Shown: positions 14,860 through 21,582 of the stretch, piece by piece
How the letters are laid out: each line of letters begins with the position of its first letter
Position numbering within the stretch: position 1 is the stretch's first letter
NCBI GenBank assembly: GCA_910579455.1
Contig: CAJTUT010000022.1
Location: 1 to 21,582 of the forward strand
Source of the DNA: an uncultured Bacilli bacterium
GTDB taxonomy: Bacteria > Bacillota_I > Bacilli_A > RF39 > UBA660
Length of the DNA stretch: 21,582 bases
Reading direction: 5' to 3'
Notes under the pieces: model-generated
What the model was told of the DNA's origin: nothing
The model's input: only the letters and a program-made list of their open reading frames with translations
The model's database searches: none
Made by a program: the position numbers and the translations under genes

Positions 14860-16068
14860 TTATCGATTACTCCATCTTGATGGAAAATTTACATAACTAG
14901 CAGGATTTCTAGTATTTAATTTTGCATATGTTTCCCAAGTACAACCTCCTCCATCAGACTTCCAATCACAAGTTGATACTTCTAAATGGAGATGTGGTCC
15001 TGAAGAATTTCCAGTAGATCCCATTTGTCCAATAGAAGTTGTATGCGACACATATTGATTGGTTGATACTGCAAAATTCCTTTGATGAGCATAGGTTGAA
15101 TAAATAAACCTACCATTATAGTTGTGTCTAATTTTTACAACTAATGCTCCTGCTGGATCATGATAAGTTGCGGAAACAGTCCCACTGGCAATTGGATATA
15201 CATTAATCGATTTATTAGAACTTCCAATATCGATTCCTGTGTGTCCTGTGCATCCTGCAAAACCTAGATAAGTTCCGCATCCTGTATAGCCTCTAACAAT
15301 GTATCCATATTCAATTGGTCTATAAAAGCCATTTACACTTGGAAGAGAGGCTCCTCCAGATCCACCACTGTTATGTAGTTTTCTATACGAACAGGCAGCA
15401 ACATCTTCATTTTCGCCACATCCTAATTTCTTAAAGTAGGCAACCTGTTCTTTGGCCGATTTAATTTGCTGTTCTACTCCTGGCATTCCTGCTTTTATAG
15501 ATGCTGTATCAATACCAATTTTTTCTTTTTGATCTATAAGTGATTTTTGCAATCCCTCTAATTCTTTTCTTTTTTGCTCTAATTGACTCTTTTGCTTTTT
15601 ATTTTCTTCTATTAATTGAGTTAACTCTTTTACCATTTTCTGATTATATTCTGTTAATTGTTCTACTACTGATATTCTATAAATCATGTCTGTGATGCTG
15701 GTTGAATCAAATACATATTCTAAATATGAATTTTCCCCATTCATCACTTGAAAATATTTCATAATCTTTTTACTTTCTTCTTTCTTTTTAGCTATTTCCT
15801 CATTATTTTTCTTAATTTGGGATTCTAAACTAGAAATTTCTTCTTTCGTATTCTTGATTTGACTTTGTATTTCTGATATCTTCTTTTTAATTTGGGCAAC
15901 TTCAGCATCATTTTTTGCAATTTTATCCTTTTTTGCCTGCAGTTCTGATGTATACTTTGCTACTTCGTTTTCAAAGTCTTTTATACTCTTAGCTTTAATA
16001 TTATTGGGTAGTGCTATCAAAGATATTAAAGATACAGTACTTATAACTTTTATTAATTTCTTACTCAT
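14860..16068 (-). CDS. Secreted coiled-coil M23 (LytM/EnvC-like) endopeptidase, partner of FtsEX
   Basis: This 402-aa secreted protein has a signal peptide (about 1-26, ISTVSLISLIALPNNIKA), a long coiled coil (about 28-215, K/E/Q-rich heptads) and a C-terminal M23 peptidase domain (about 250-390). Zinc-site motifs are intact: H-TGID (about 276) and HLHLEV (about 359). The catalytic domain is the kind that cuts peptidoglycan cross-bridges. Its ATG overlaps the ftsX stop (TAATG), so the three genes are translationally coupled. This is the layout of FtsEX with a coiled-coil hydrolase or activator, like EnvC in proteobacteria and PcsB or CwlO in other Firmicutes. FtsEX ATP hydrolysis would release autoinhibition by the coiled coil; that part is inference. 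The domain contains three C-x8-C pairs (CGENEDVAAC, CGTYLGFAGC, CDWKSDGGGC), unusual for a Firmicute exoprotein. Confidence 0.92.
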   Translation of the reverse strand: MSKKLIKVISTVSLISLIALPNNIKAKSIKDFENEVAKYTSELQAKKDKIAKNDAEVAQIKKKISEIQSQIKNTKEEISSLESQIKKNNEEIAKKKEESKKIMKYFQVMNGENSYLEYVFDSTSITDMIYRISVVEQLTEYNQKMVKELTQLIEENKKQKSQLEQKRKELEGLQKSLIDQKEKIGIDTASIKAGMPGVEQQIKSAKEQVAYFKKLGCGENEDVAACSYRKLHNSGGSGGASLPSVNGFYRPIEYGYIVRGYTGCGTYLGFAGCTGHTGIDIGSSNKSINVYPIASGTVSATYHDPAGALVVKIRHNYNGRFIYSTYAHQRNFAVSTNQYVSHTTSIGQMGSTGNSSGPHLHLEVSTCDWKSDGGGCTWETYAKLNTRNPASYVNFPSRWSNR

Positions 16069-16973
16069 TATACTTTTAAGTACTTCCTAACTGCACTTGC
16101 ACTACCAATCATACCCACTAAGATACCGATTATCACAATAATTCCTGAGGCTTGATAAATAAAGGGTTCTGGTTTGATTAACTGTATTAACTCAGTGAAT
16201 AGATATCCATTAAAATGATTATAAAATGTCAAATATCCAAAAGTTGTTAATACAACTGGAAGAATAGAACCAATTAACCCTAAAAACATTCCTTCTATAA
16301 TAAATGGTGTTTTAATAGAAAAATTACTAGCACCTACTAATCTCATAATACTGATTTCTCTTTTTCTTGAAAATATTGTCAATTTGATAGTATTAATAAT
16401 TAGAAATATTGTAACTAATATTAAGGCAATTACTACCCCATAAGATACTTTTTCTATAGAAGCAAATGCATTAACTAATTTCTCTACCATTCCTTCTCCA
16501 TAACGGACTAAGGAAACTTTTTCTATTTCTTTAATAGTCTTTGCTGTCTTTCCTATTTGTTTTGCATCCCGAACCTTTATCTGGTAAGTATCTTTTAAAG
16601 GATTATCCTCCTTACTCCATTCAGACATTAAGGATTTAAAAACATCAGATTCTTGAGATAGTTCGTCTTTAACTTCTTCTTTCCCTTGGAATTTATAAGA
16701 GTCTACATTTTTAATCTCTTTAATTTTTTGTGTCACTTTATCAACGTCTTCTTCTGTAGCATCATTTTCTAAAAATACGACAATTGTTAAATCTCCTTCA
16801 ATTTCTTTAGTAAAATTTTCAACATTAAATGATGCTATAATAGAGACTGCTACAATAACCAATGTAATGGTAATACATGATATAGAAGCTAGAGATAAGC
16901 TGAAATTTCTAAATACACTTTTGAAGGCATCTCTTATACTTCTGCCTAACATTCTAAATATCTTCATCATCAT
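16068..16973 (-). CDS. ftsX: Cell-division ABC transporter permease FtsX
   Basis: 301-aa membrane protein with the FtsX layout: a cytoplasmic N-terminus, TM1 (about 22-46), an extracellular domain (about 47-172), then TM2 (about 175-197), TM3 (about 222-245) and TM4 (about 273-297). The extracellular domain is where FtsX-type proteins contact their hydrolase partner. The conserved RKREISIMRLVGAS loop after TM2 and the C-terminal SAVRKYLKV end are typical. It forms a complex with FtsE and transmits ATP-driven conformational change across the membrane rather than transporting a substrate. The start is at three tandem ATGs; the gene overlaps ftsE by 20 bp and the M23 gene by 1 bp. Confidence 0.95.
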   Translation of the reverse strand: MMMKIFRMLGRSIRDAFKSVFRNFSLSLASISCITITLVIVAVSIIASFNVENFTKEIEGDLTIVVFLENDATEEDVDKVTQKIKEIKNVDSYKFQGKEEVKDELSQESDVFKSLMSEWSKEDNPLKDTYQIKVRDAKQIGKTAKTIKEIEKVSLVRYGEGMVEKLVNAFASIEKVSYGVVIALILVTIFLIINTIKLTIFSRKREISIMRLVGASNFSIKTPFIIEGMFLGLIGSILPVVLTTFGYLTFYNHFNGYLFTELIQLIKPEPFIYQASGIIVIIGILVGMIGSASAVRKYLKV

Positions 16974-17652
16974 AAGTTCCTTTCTCCTGATTATTAATCA
17001 ATCTTCCATCTTTTAGGGTAATGACTTGCTTCTTCATTTTATTAACAATATCTTTATCATGAGTAACCATTAAAATAGTAGTACCCTTTTTTGTATTGAT
17101 ATTTTCTAATACTTTCATAATTTCCATACTCATTTCTGGATCTAGGTTTCCTGTTGGTTCATCACATAATAATAACTTAGGGTCATTGACAATCGCTCTA
17201 GCAATTGCAACACGCTGTTGTTCCCCGCCAGATAATTGATCAGGATAATTATGGACCTTATTTTTTAATCCTACCATTTCAATTGCCTTTAAAGTCTTTA
17301 CTCTAGTCTCATTTTTATGGGACCCCAATACTTCCATAGCAAAAGCTACATTTTCAAAAACAGTTAGTTTTGGAAGTAATCTATAGTCTTGAAATACAAT
17401 TCCTAGTTTTCTACGCAACTTATAAACTTTTTTATTTCTTAGCTTTGCAACGTTTACTCCACCCACTACAATATTTCCACTAGTTGGCTTTTCTTCGCGA
17501 TATAACATTTTTATTAAAGTCGATTTTCCGCTTCCTGAACCTCCTATTACAAATACAAAGGATCCCTTTTTTATCGATAGGTCCATATCGTGTATTGCTG
17601 TAACACCATTTTTATACTGTTTTTTAACATTCTTTAATCGAATCAAGTCCAT
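16954..17652 (-). CDS. ftsE: Cell-division ABC ATPase FtsE
   Basis: The nucleotide-binding subunit of the FtsEX complex. All ABC ATPase motifs are present: Walker A GGSGSGKST (about 37-45), the Q-loop in VFQDYRLLPKLTVFENVAF, the signature LSGGEQQRVAIARAI, Walker B LLLCDEPTGNLDP with its catalytic Glu, and the switch His in MVTHDKD. RLLPKLTVFENVAFAMEV is characteristic of FtsE rather than other MacB-like ATPases. A GTG four codons upstream (17664) lies inside the RBS AAGGTGG, so ATG 17652 is the better start, giving 232 aa. ftsX overlaps its end. The C-terminus is acidic (YDDEDI). Confidence 0.96.
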   Translation of the reverse strand: MDLIRLKNVKKQYKNGVTAIHDMDLSIKKGSFVFVIGGSGSGKSTLIKMLYREEKPTSGNIVVGGVNVAKLRNKKVYKLRRKLGIVFQDYRLLPKLTVFENVAFAMEVLGSHKNETRVKTLKAIEMVGLKNKVHNYPDQLSGGEQQRVAIARAIVNDPKLLLCDEPTGNLDPEMSMEIMKVLENINTKKGTTILMVTHDKDIVNKMKKQVITLKDGRLINNQEKGTYDDEDI

Positions 17653-17697
17653 TTTATCAACCACCTTATTATTAACAGTATATCACAAATTTCGACA

Positions 17698-17737
17698 TAA
17701 AAAAAGGAGATTTCCGCTTATTTAGTTCTCTTTTTTT
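17698..17737 (-). terminator. Possible terminator of the prfB-yitT operon
   Basis: Minus strand: AAAAAAAGAGA and TCTCCTTTTTTT can pair with one bulged C around a 16-nt loop, ending in T7. It lies between yitT and ftsE. The stem is AU-rich and weak, so readthrough into ftsE is plausible. Confidence 0.5.
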
Positions 17738-17803
17738 AACATTTTTATTCATACAACAGACAATTTAATAATTTATCTTTGTTACAAGCATATCACTACT
17801 TTT

Positions 17804-18673
17804 TTACCTTCCACCCTCTACTTGATAAGCATCACAGGTTAAAAAGAAAACATCCGAGTCTATTTCTTTAATTCCTTGGGTAACCCTAAAATATTCCCTA
17901 GATGGAATTACTGTTAAAAGAACCATTCTTTTTCTCTCCATAAAACCGCCCTTCACATCGAACACGGTTACACTATGCTTTAAATGTTTGATAATATAGG
18001 TTTTTACTTCCTCCGACTGTGATGTAATAATATAAAAGGCCTTATTATTAGATACCCCTAACATAACCCTATCTAATACAAAACTATTAATGAATAAAAT
18101 GATCATGGCATACATTACCATTGTCCATCCAAAAAACATACCACCAACAAAAACAATAGTTCCATTGATTACAAACGAGCTTTTACTAATAGGGATTTTA
18201 AACTTTTCATAAAGAATTTGGCTAATAATGGGTAAACCTCCATTACTAAATCCAGTCTTATACATAAGACCATTAGCAAGTCCCCCAATAACTCCTATGA
18301 ATATTGCGATTAATACCATATCTGATGTATCTATATGAATATTCTCCGTTAAAAGAGAGGTTACCTTTACTAATAAGGGATATAAAATAGTTGCCACAAT
18401 ACTTCCAGATGTTCTTTCTAATCCTAAGAATAGCAAGCTAAATATTAGTAATATAATAGAAACTCCCAATATTACTACTGAGTTATCAAAATCATATAGG
18501 TGATTCATAAGTAGTGCAACTCCGTTTACACCACCTGTTACTATTTTAGTAGGAACAATTAAAAAATTAAATAAAAATGCTGATATCAGTAATGTAATCA
18601 CTAGCATAACATATCTAGATATCAATTTTTTCTTTTTAATAATAGCTATTATTTCACTCTCTATTAAAGCCAT
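17804..18673 (-). CDS. YitT family membrane protein (second copy)
   Basis: 289 aa. The N-terminal two-thirds is the DUF161 membrane part: about five hydrophobic helices and the repeated G-rich signatures IVTGGVNGVALL (about 45-56) and FSNGGLPIISQILYEKFKI (about 141-160). The last ~80 residues are the cytoplasmic DUF2179 domain (KAFYIITSQSEEVKTYIIKH, GVxxxDVKGGF). The molecular role of YitT proteins is not settled; they are probable transporters or sensors. Its ATG directly follows the TAA of the upstream paralogue, and its RBS (GGGGGTGAG) lies inside that gene, so they are co-translated. Confidence 0.93.
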   Translation of the reverse strand: MALIESEIIAIIKKKKLISRYVMLVITLLISAFLFNFLIVPTKIVTGGVNGVALLMNHLYDFDNSVVILGVSIILLIFSLLFLGLERTSGSIVATILYPLLVKVTSLLTENIHIDTSDMVLIAIFIGVIGGLANGLMYKTGFSNGGLPIISQILYEKFKIPISKSSFVINGTIVFVGGMFFGWTMVMYAMIILFINSFVLDRVMLGVSNNKAFYIITSQSEEVKTYIIKHLKHSVTVFDVKGGFMERKRMVLLTVIPSREYFRVTQGIKEIDSDVFFLTCDAYQVEGGR

Positions 18674-19555
18674 TTACTCACCCCCAAATACTTCATACGC
18701 ATCAGTTACGACAAAGAATGCATCTGGATCAATTTCATGAATTCCCTCTTTTAAACGATAGTATTCTTTTGTTGGTAATACACATAAAAGAACAGTTTGT
18801 CTCTCTTTTTTATAGCCACCTTTTGCATTAAAAACTGTCACACCATGATTTAAGTATTTAATAATATATTCCTTAATCCTTTTTTCTTCATCTGTAACAA
18901 TATAAAAGGCTTTACTATCCGATATTCCTAAAATCACACGATCTGACATATAGCTAATTAAATATAAAATTATAATAGAGTACATCAACTTTGTTGGCCC
19001 AAATACAAGACCTGATAAAATAACAATCGTTCCATCGCAAAAAATCATACTTTTTCCCATGCTAATCTTTAAGTATTTAGACATAATTTGATTTAAAATA
19101 TCAGTTCCTCCAGTAGTAAAACCCGCTTTAAAAATCATACCAGCACCAAATCCATAAACAACTCCTCCGAAAATTGCAGATAATAATAATTGTGATGTAT
19201 CAATAGTAATATAATTTCCAATATGTGAAGTTACCTCTACAAACAAGGGAAACAATAAGCTTCCTAATATAGAATCCCTTGTTTTTTCACGACCTAAAAG
19301 GAAATAACTCATTACTAGTAGGATTAATGATGCAATTAGTATCACTAGGGATTTGTTTATATGGAATAAATGATCTAAAATAATAGAAAAACCACTAACT
19401 CCACCTGGTACTAAATCATTTGATGATAAAAAAAGATTGAAAGCAGCCGCAACTAAAAAACATCCAATGCAAAATTGAACATATCTTTTTATCTTAGACT
19501 TATTCTCTACTCTTTCCTTTATTTTCTGTAGTTTCTGATTCATAAAAAATTTCAT
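18674..19555 (-). CDS. YitT family membrane protein (first copy)
   Basis: 293 aa with the same DUF161 plus DUF2179 architecture as the adjacent gene: a basic N-terminus, TM1 at about 25-45, LVPGGVSGFSIILDHLF, AGFTTGGTDILNQIMSKYLK, then SDSKAFYIVTDEEKR, GVTVFNAKGGY and the final FFVVTDAYEV. The two copies clearly share ancestry across their whole length but have diverged, suggesting an old tandem duplication and possibly a heteromeric complex (inference). ATG 19555 lies 1 nt beyond the prfB stop, with GGGGG from the end of prfB as its RBS. It shares the prfB transcript. Confidence 0.93.
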   Translation of the reverse strand: MKFFMNQKLQKIKERVENKSKIKRYVQFCIGCFLVAAAFNLFLSSNDLVPGGVSGFSIILDHLFHINKSLVILIASLILLVMSYFLLGREKTRDSILGSLLFPLFVEVTSHIGNYITIDTSQLLLSAIFGGVVYGFGAGMIFKAGFTTGGTDILNQIMSKYLKISMGKSMIFCDGTIVILSGLVFGPTKLMYSIIILYLISYMSDRVILGISDSKAFYIVTDEEKRIKEYIIKYLNHGVTVFNAKGGYKKERQTVLLCVLPTKEYYRLKEGIHEIDPDAFFVVTDAYEVFGGE

Positions 19556-19556
19556 A

Positions 19557-20655
19557 TCAAAATCCCCCTTTTAAACTGCTTTCTATAAATAAATCAATAT
19601 CTCCATCTAGAACTTTAGAAACGTTACTAGTTTCTACATTTGTCCTATGATCTTTCACTAATGAATAAGGATGCATTACATAACTTCTGATTTGTGAACC
19701 AAAATCAATATTCCTTTGAGATCCCTTAATTTGATTTAATTCTTTTGCCTGTTTTTCTTCTTCTAATAACAGTAACTTTGCCTTTAATACCTGTAGGGCA
19801 TGCTCCTTATTTTGAATTTGGCTTCTTTCGTTTTGGCATGTAACTACTATTTTAGATGGCAAATGAGTTACCCTTACTGCTGAATCTGTTGTATTAACTC
19901 CTTGTCCTCCAGCTCCAGTTGATCGGTATACATCAATCTTTAAGTCTTTTTCATCAAGGACAATATCAATCTCTTTTCTTATATCAGGGGTCACCTCTAT
20001 AGAGGCAAAGGAGGTATGTCTTCTATTATTAGAATCGAATGGAGATAGTCTAACTAATCTATGAACTCCTTTTTCTCTTTTTAAATATCCATAGGCATTC
20101 ATCCCTTTTATTAAAAGGGAAACACTTTTTAGCCCTGCTTCTTCACCTGCTTGATGATCTAGTACTTCTATTTTATAGTTTTTCCCCTCACACCATCTTG
20201 TATACATTCTATATAATATAAGTGCCCAATCACAAGATTCAGTCCCTCCTGCTCCTGGATGAATTTCTAAAATACAATTTTGGTTATCATATTTTCCATC
20301 TAATAATAGAAGAAATCTTAAATCCTCTAATCGTTCTCTGGCTTGATTCATATCTTTAGATATATTAGAAAAGATTTCTTCATCATACTCTTCTTCCAAT
20401 AATTCCAATAATTCTAAATTACTCCTCATGGATTCTTCTAACTCTTGTAAGGGTTCAACTGTTTTTTTCAATTCATTTATTTTGGAAATAACCTGTTCTG
20501 CTTTATCTTTATCACTCCAAAAATTGGATTGATTAGTCTCCATTTCTAATGAATTTATTCTTTCTAATTTGGATCCGCAGTCAAAGTGACCTCCATAAAT
20601 CTTTTACTTCCTTTTGTAATTCTATTAAATCTTTTTTTAATTCTAGTGTATTCAT
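19557..20655 (-). CDS. prfB: Peptide chain release factor 2, with programmed +1 frameshift
   Basis: RF2 recognises UGA and UAA stop codons and triggers peptidyl-tRNA hydrolysis. The GGQ motif is in STGAGGQGVNTTDSAV (about 250), and the RF2-type codon-recognition tripeptide SPF is in LSPFDSNNRRH (about 203). Translation starts at ATG 20655 (MNTLELKKDLIELQKEV) behind AAGGAG, not at the in-frame ATG at 20543. The first frame ends in LWRSL-UGA. A +1 shift at CTT-TGA-C then continues DCGSKLERINSLEMETNQSN. The full protein is 365 aa, the standard RF2 length. UGA readthrough by shifting happens when RF2 is scarce, an autoregulatory loop. prfB heads a near-gapless operon with two yitT genes. Confidence 0.97.
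20580..20595 (-). promoter_or_regulatory. prfB +1 programmed frameshift site
   Basis: Minus strand: TGGAGGTCACTTTGAC. The CTT (20584-20586) and UGA (20581-20583) codons followed by C (20580) are the canonical slip site. The AGG-rich stretch three bases before CTT is the internal Shine-Dalgarno that promotes the shift. Ribosomes stalled at UGA when RF2 is low slip +1 and complete RF2. Confidence 0.95.
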
Positions 20656-20686
20656 ATTTACTCCTTCTACCTTCTCTTTTATTAAT

Positions 20687-20714
20687 ATTATACACAATTC
20701 CTGTTTTTCAATAA
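20687..20714 (-). promoter_or_regulatory. prfB promoter
   Basis: Perfect TATAAT on the minus strand (complement of 20687-20692), with a weak -35 TTATTG (complement of 20709-20714) at 16-bp spacing. The ATG is 31 bp downstream, behind AGAAGGAG. Confidence 0.55.
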
Positions 20715-20760
20715 ATAAATTTTATAAAAAGTTAGGTATACTTTGCACTTTTCTACATAT

Positions 20761-20851
20761 TATATTAGTGGGGAAGGTTCACGAAGTTATGTGAAGATCC
20801 CCTGTATATAGATCGGCATTTAGTTAACACTACTAAATGCCCTTTTCTTTT
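20761..20851 (+). ncRNA. Candidate structured small RNA or leader with intrinsic terminator
   Basis: Nested plus-strand stems are TATAT (20761-20765) with ATATA (20806-20810), GGGGA (20770-20774) with TCCCC (20798-20802) and TTCAC (20778-20782) with GTGAA (20791-20795), leaving a small internal loop. A 9-bp terminator stem GGCATTTAG/CTAAATGCC (20815-20841) and CTTTTCTTT follow. The hairpin-plus-terminator layout on a strand without a nearby upstream ORF fits a short RNA or an attenuated leader. I could not match it to a known riboswitch class. Confidence 0.45.
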
Positions 20852-20950
20852 ACTAAAAAGCATTTATATAAAAATCTGCTATTTATAAGTCATTGATATA
20901 TTTTACTACTTTTAAAATCAAAATTTATAATATTTTAGTTTGAAAATAAG

Positions 20951-20983
20951 AAAAAGGAACCGAAAAAATAAGGTTGCTTTTTT
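20951..20983 (+). terminator. Second plus-strand terminator-like hairpin
   Basis: AAAAAG-g-AACC (20951-20961) and GGTT-g-CTTTTT (20972-20982) pair with one internal mismatch around a 10-nt loop and end in T6. It lies 60 nt before the response-regulator start, so it may insulate that gene from the RNA at 20761-20851 or act as an attenuator. Confidence 0.5.
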
Positions 20984-21043
20984 GTTATAAAAAAAGAGGT
21001 AAATGGAAAAATGTGGTAAAATATAGACTAGCGGGTGATACAG

Positions 21044-21582
21044 ATGATAAACTTTATAGTTTGTGAGGATGAAAAGGTATTAAGAGGCGAAACAAAAAAT
21101 ATTATCGATGGTCTTATGATGAATTATGATATTGATTATAAAATTAATGAGTTTGATGGGTATAATACTAAGTTTGAGGAAATAGTAAAAAAAGATATGG
21201 GATTTAAAATTTATCTATTAGATATTAAAACAAAAAAGGGATCTGGAATTGATGCGGCAAGAATTATCAGAGAACAATATGATGATTGGAACTCTGTGAT
21301 TATCCTAATTACATCTTATTCAGAGTATAAATATGAAGCCTTATGTAGTAGATTATTTTTATTAGATTATATTAACAAACTAGATAACTGTCATAAGAAA
21401 ATAAAAGAAGATTTAGTAATTGCAATGAAACATTATGATAATAGATACAATGTGTTAAGCTACGAGTATAATCATACATGTTATAAAATAGAGTATAGAC
21501 AAATGATTTATATTGAAAAAGAGCCAGATAGTAAAAGGTGTATCATAAAAACTACAGAGGGAAGACAAACAATACCAGGAAC
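21044..21582 (+). CDS. LytTR-family response regulator (partial, runs off the window)
   Basis: ATG 21044 (RBS GGGTGAT) opens a frame to the window end (179 codons, no stop). The N-terminal part is a receiver domain: MINFIVCEDEKVLRG has the acidic pocket CEDE, IYLLDIKTKKGSGID carries the phospho-acceptor Asp (about residue 66), then ILITSYSEYKYEAL has the conserved Thr/Ser and the segment to YINK the conserved Lys. From about residue 145 (YEYNHTCYKIEYRQMIYIEKE) it enters a LytTR-like DNA-binding fold. This is the AgrA/VirR-type layout, which usually controls surface or quorum functions. It is the only plus-strand gene. The cognate sensor kinase would lie to the right. Confidence 0.88.
   Translation, partial: MINFIVCEDEKVLRGETKNIIDGLMMNYDIDYKINEFDGYNTKFEEIVKKDMGFKIYLLDIKTKKGSGIDAARIIREQYDDWNSVIILITSYSEYKYEALCSRLFLLDYINKLDNCHKKIKEDLVIAMKHYDNRYNVLSYEYNHTCYKIEYRQMIYIEKEPDSKRCIIKTTEGRQTIPG

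Larger units (their letters stand above)
20656..21043. other. Divergent intergenic region between prfB and the response regulator
   Basis: About 390 bp without a protein gene. In order it holds the prfB promoter (minus), the candidate small RNA and terminator (plus, 20761-20851), an AT-rich stretch with no recognised signals, a second terminator-like hairpin (plus, 20951-20983), and a possible TAAAAT -10 and RBS GGGTGAT before ATG 21044. Confidence 0.6.

Noticed and set aside
20543..20543. prfB starting at the in-frame ATG at 20543
   Set aside because: It would lose 37 residues of the conserved N-terminus and has no RBS. The +1 frameshift from ATG 20655 gives the standard 365 aa.
1..21582. 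CRISPR arrays, insertion sequences, integrase genes, tRNA or rRNA genes
   Set aside because: I found no regularly spaced direct repeats, transposase or integrase motifs, or cloverleaf-like sequences on reading both strands.

Overview
This AT-rich window looks like the chromosome of a low-GC Firmicute, probably a gut-type Bacilli or Erysipelotrichia/RF39-like lineage. The signs are strong AGGAGG-type ribosome binding sites, an FtsEX operon, tandem YitT proteins, UvrB and peptide release factor 2. A classical +1 frameshift at a UGA codon in prfB means UGA is read as stop, so this is not a code-4 mollicute. Almost every gene lies on the minus strand; only the response regulator at the right edge is on the plus strand.

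Layout in the direction of minus-strand transcription, from right to left. (1) 20655-17804: prfB and two tandem yitT paralogues, nearly gapless. (2) 17652-14860: ftsE, ftsX and a secreted coiled-coil M23 endopeptidase with overlapping ends, a cell-division peptidoglycan-hydrolysis module. (3) 14785-14348: a small helical protein whose Shine-Dalgarno lies inside the terminator hairpin of the operon before it. (4) 14251-10834: a decayed accessory island. It holds the remains of a diversity-generating retroelement (DGR): an Avd-like gene broken at an A8 run, a GC-rich template repeat with an AAY-codon core, and a reverse transcriptase cut short before its catalytic core. An orphan ORF, a frameshifted nucleoside-deoxyribosyltransferase-like gene and a twice-frameshifted PP2C-like phosphatase follow. 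(5) 10700-7715: two unrecognised proteins of 724 and 199 aa. (6) 7315-2630: a 1561-aa surface protein (NPCBM, transglutaminase-like, F5/8 type C, Ig-like repeats, C-terminal membrane anchor) behind a promoter region with five TTTTACAC-like boxes. (7) 2380-431: uvrB with its own good promoter.

At the right edge, on the plus strand, a compact hairpin plus an intrinsic terminator (candidate small RNA or leader), then a second terminator-like hairpin, precede a partial LytTR-type response regulator.

The most unusual part is the 10.8-14.3 kb island. Four frameshifts and one gene truncation fall within about 3.4 kb, while the long genes on both sides are intact. No variable repeat matching the template repeat was found by eye in the window, so the DGR target, if it exists, lies elsewhere.
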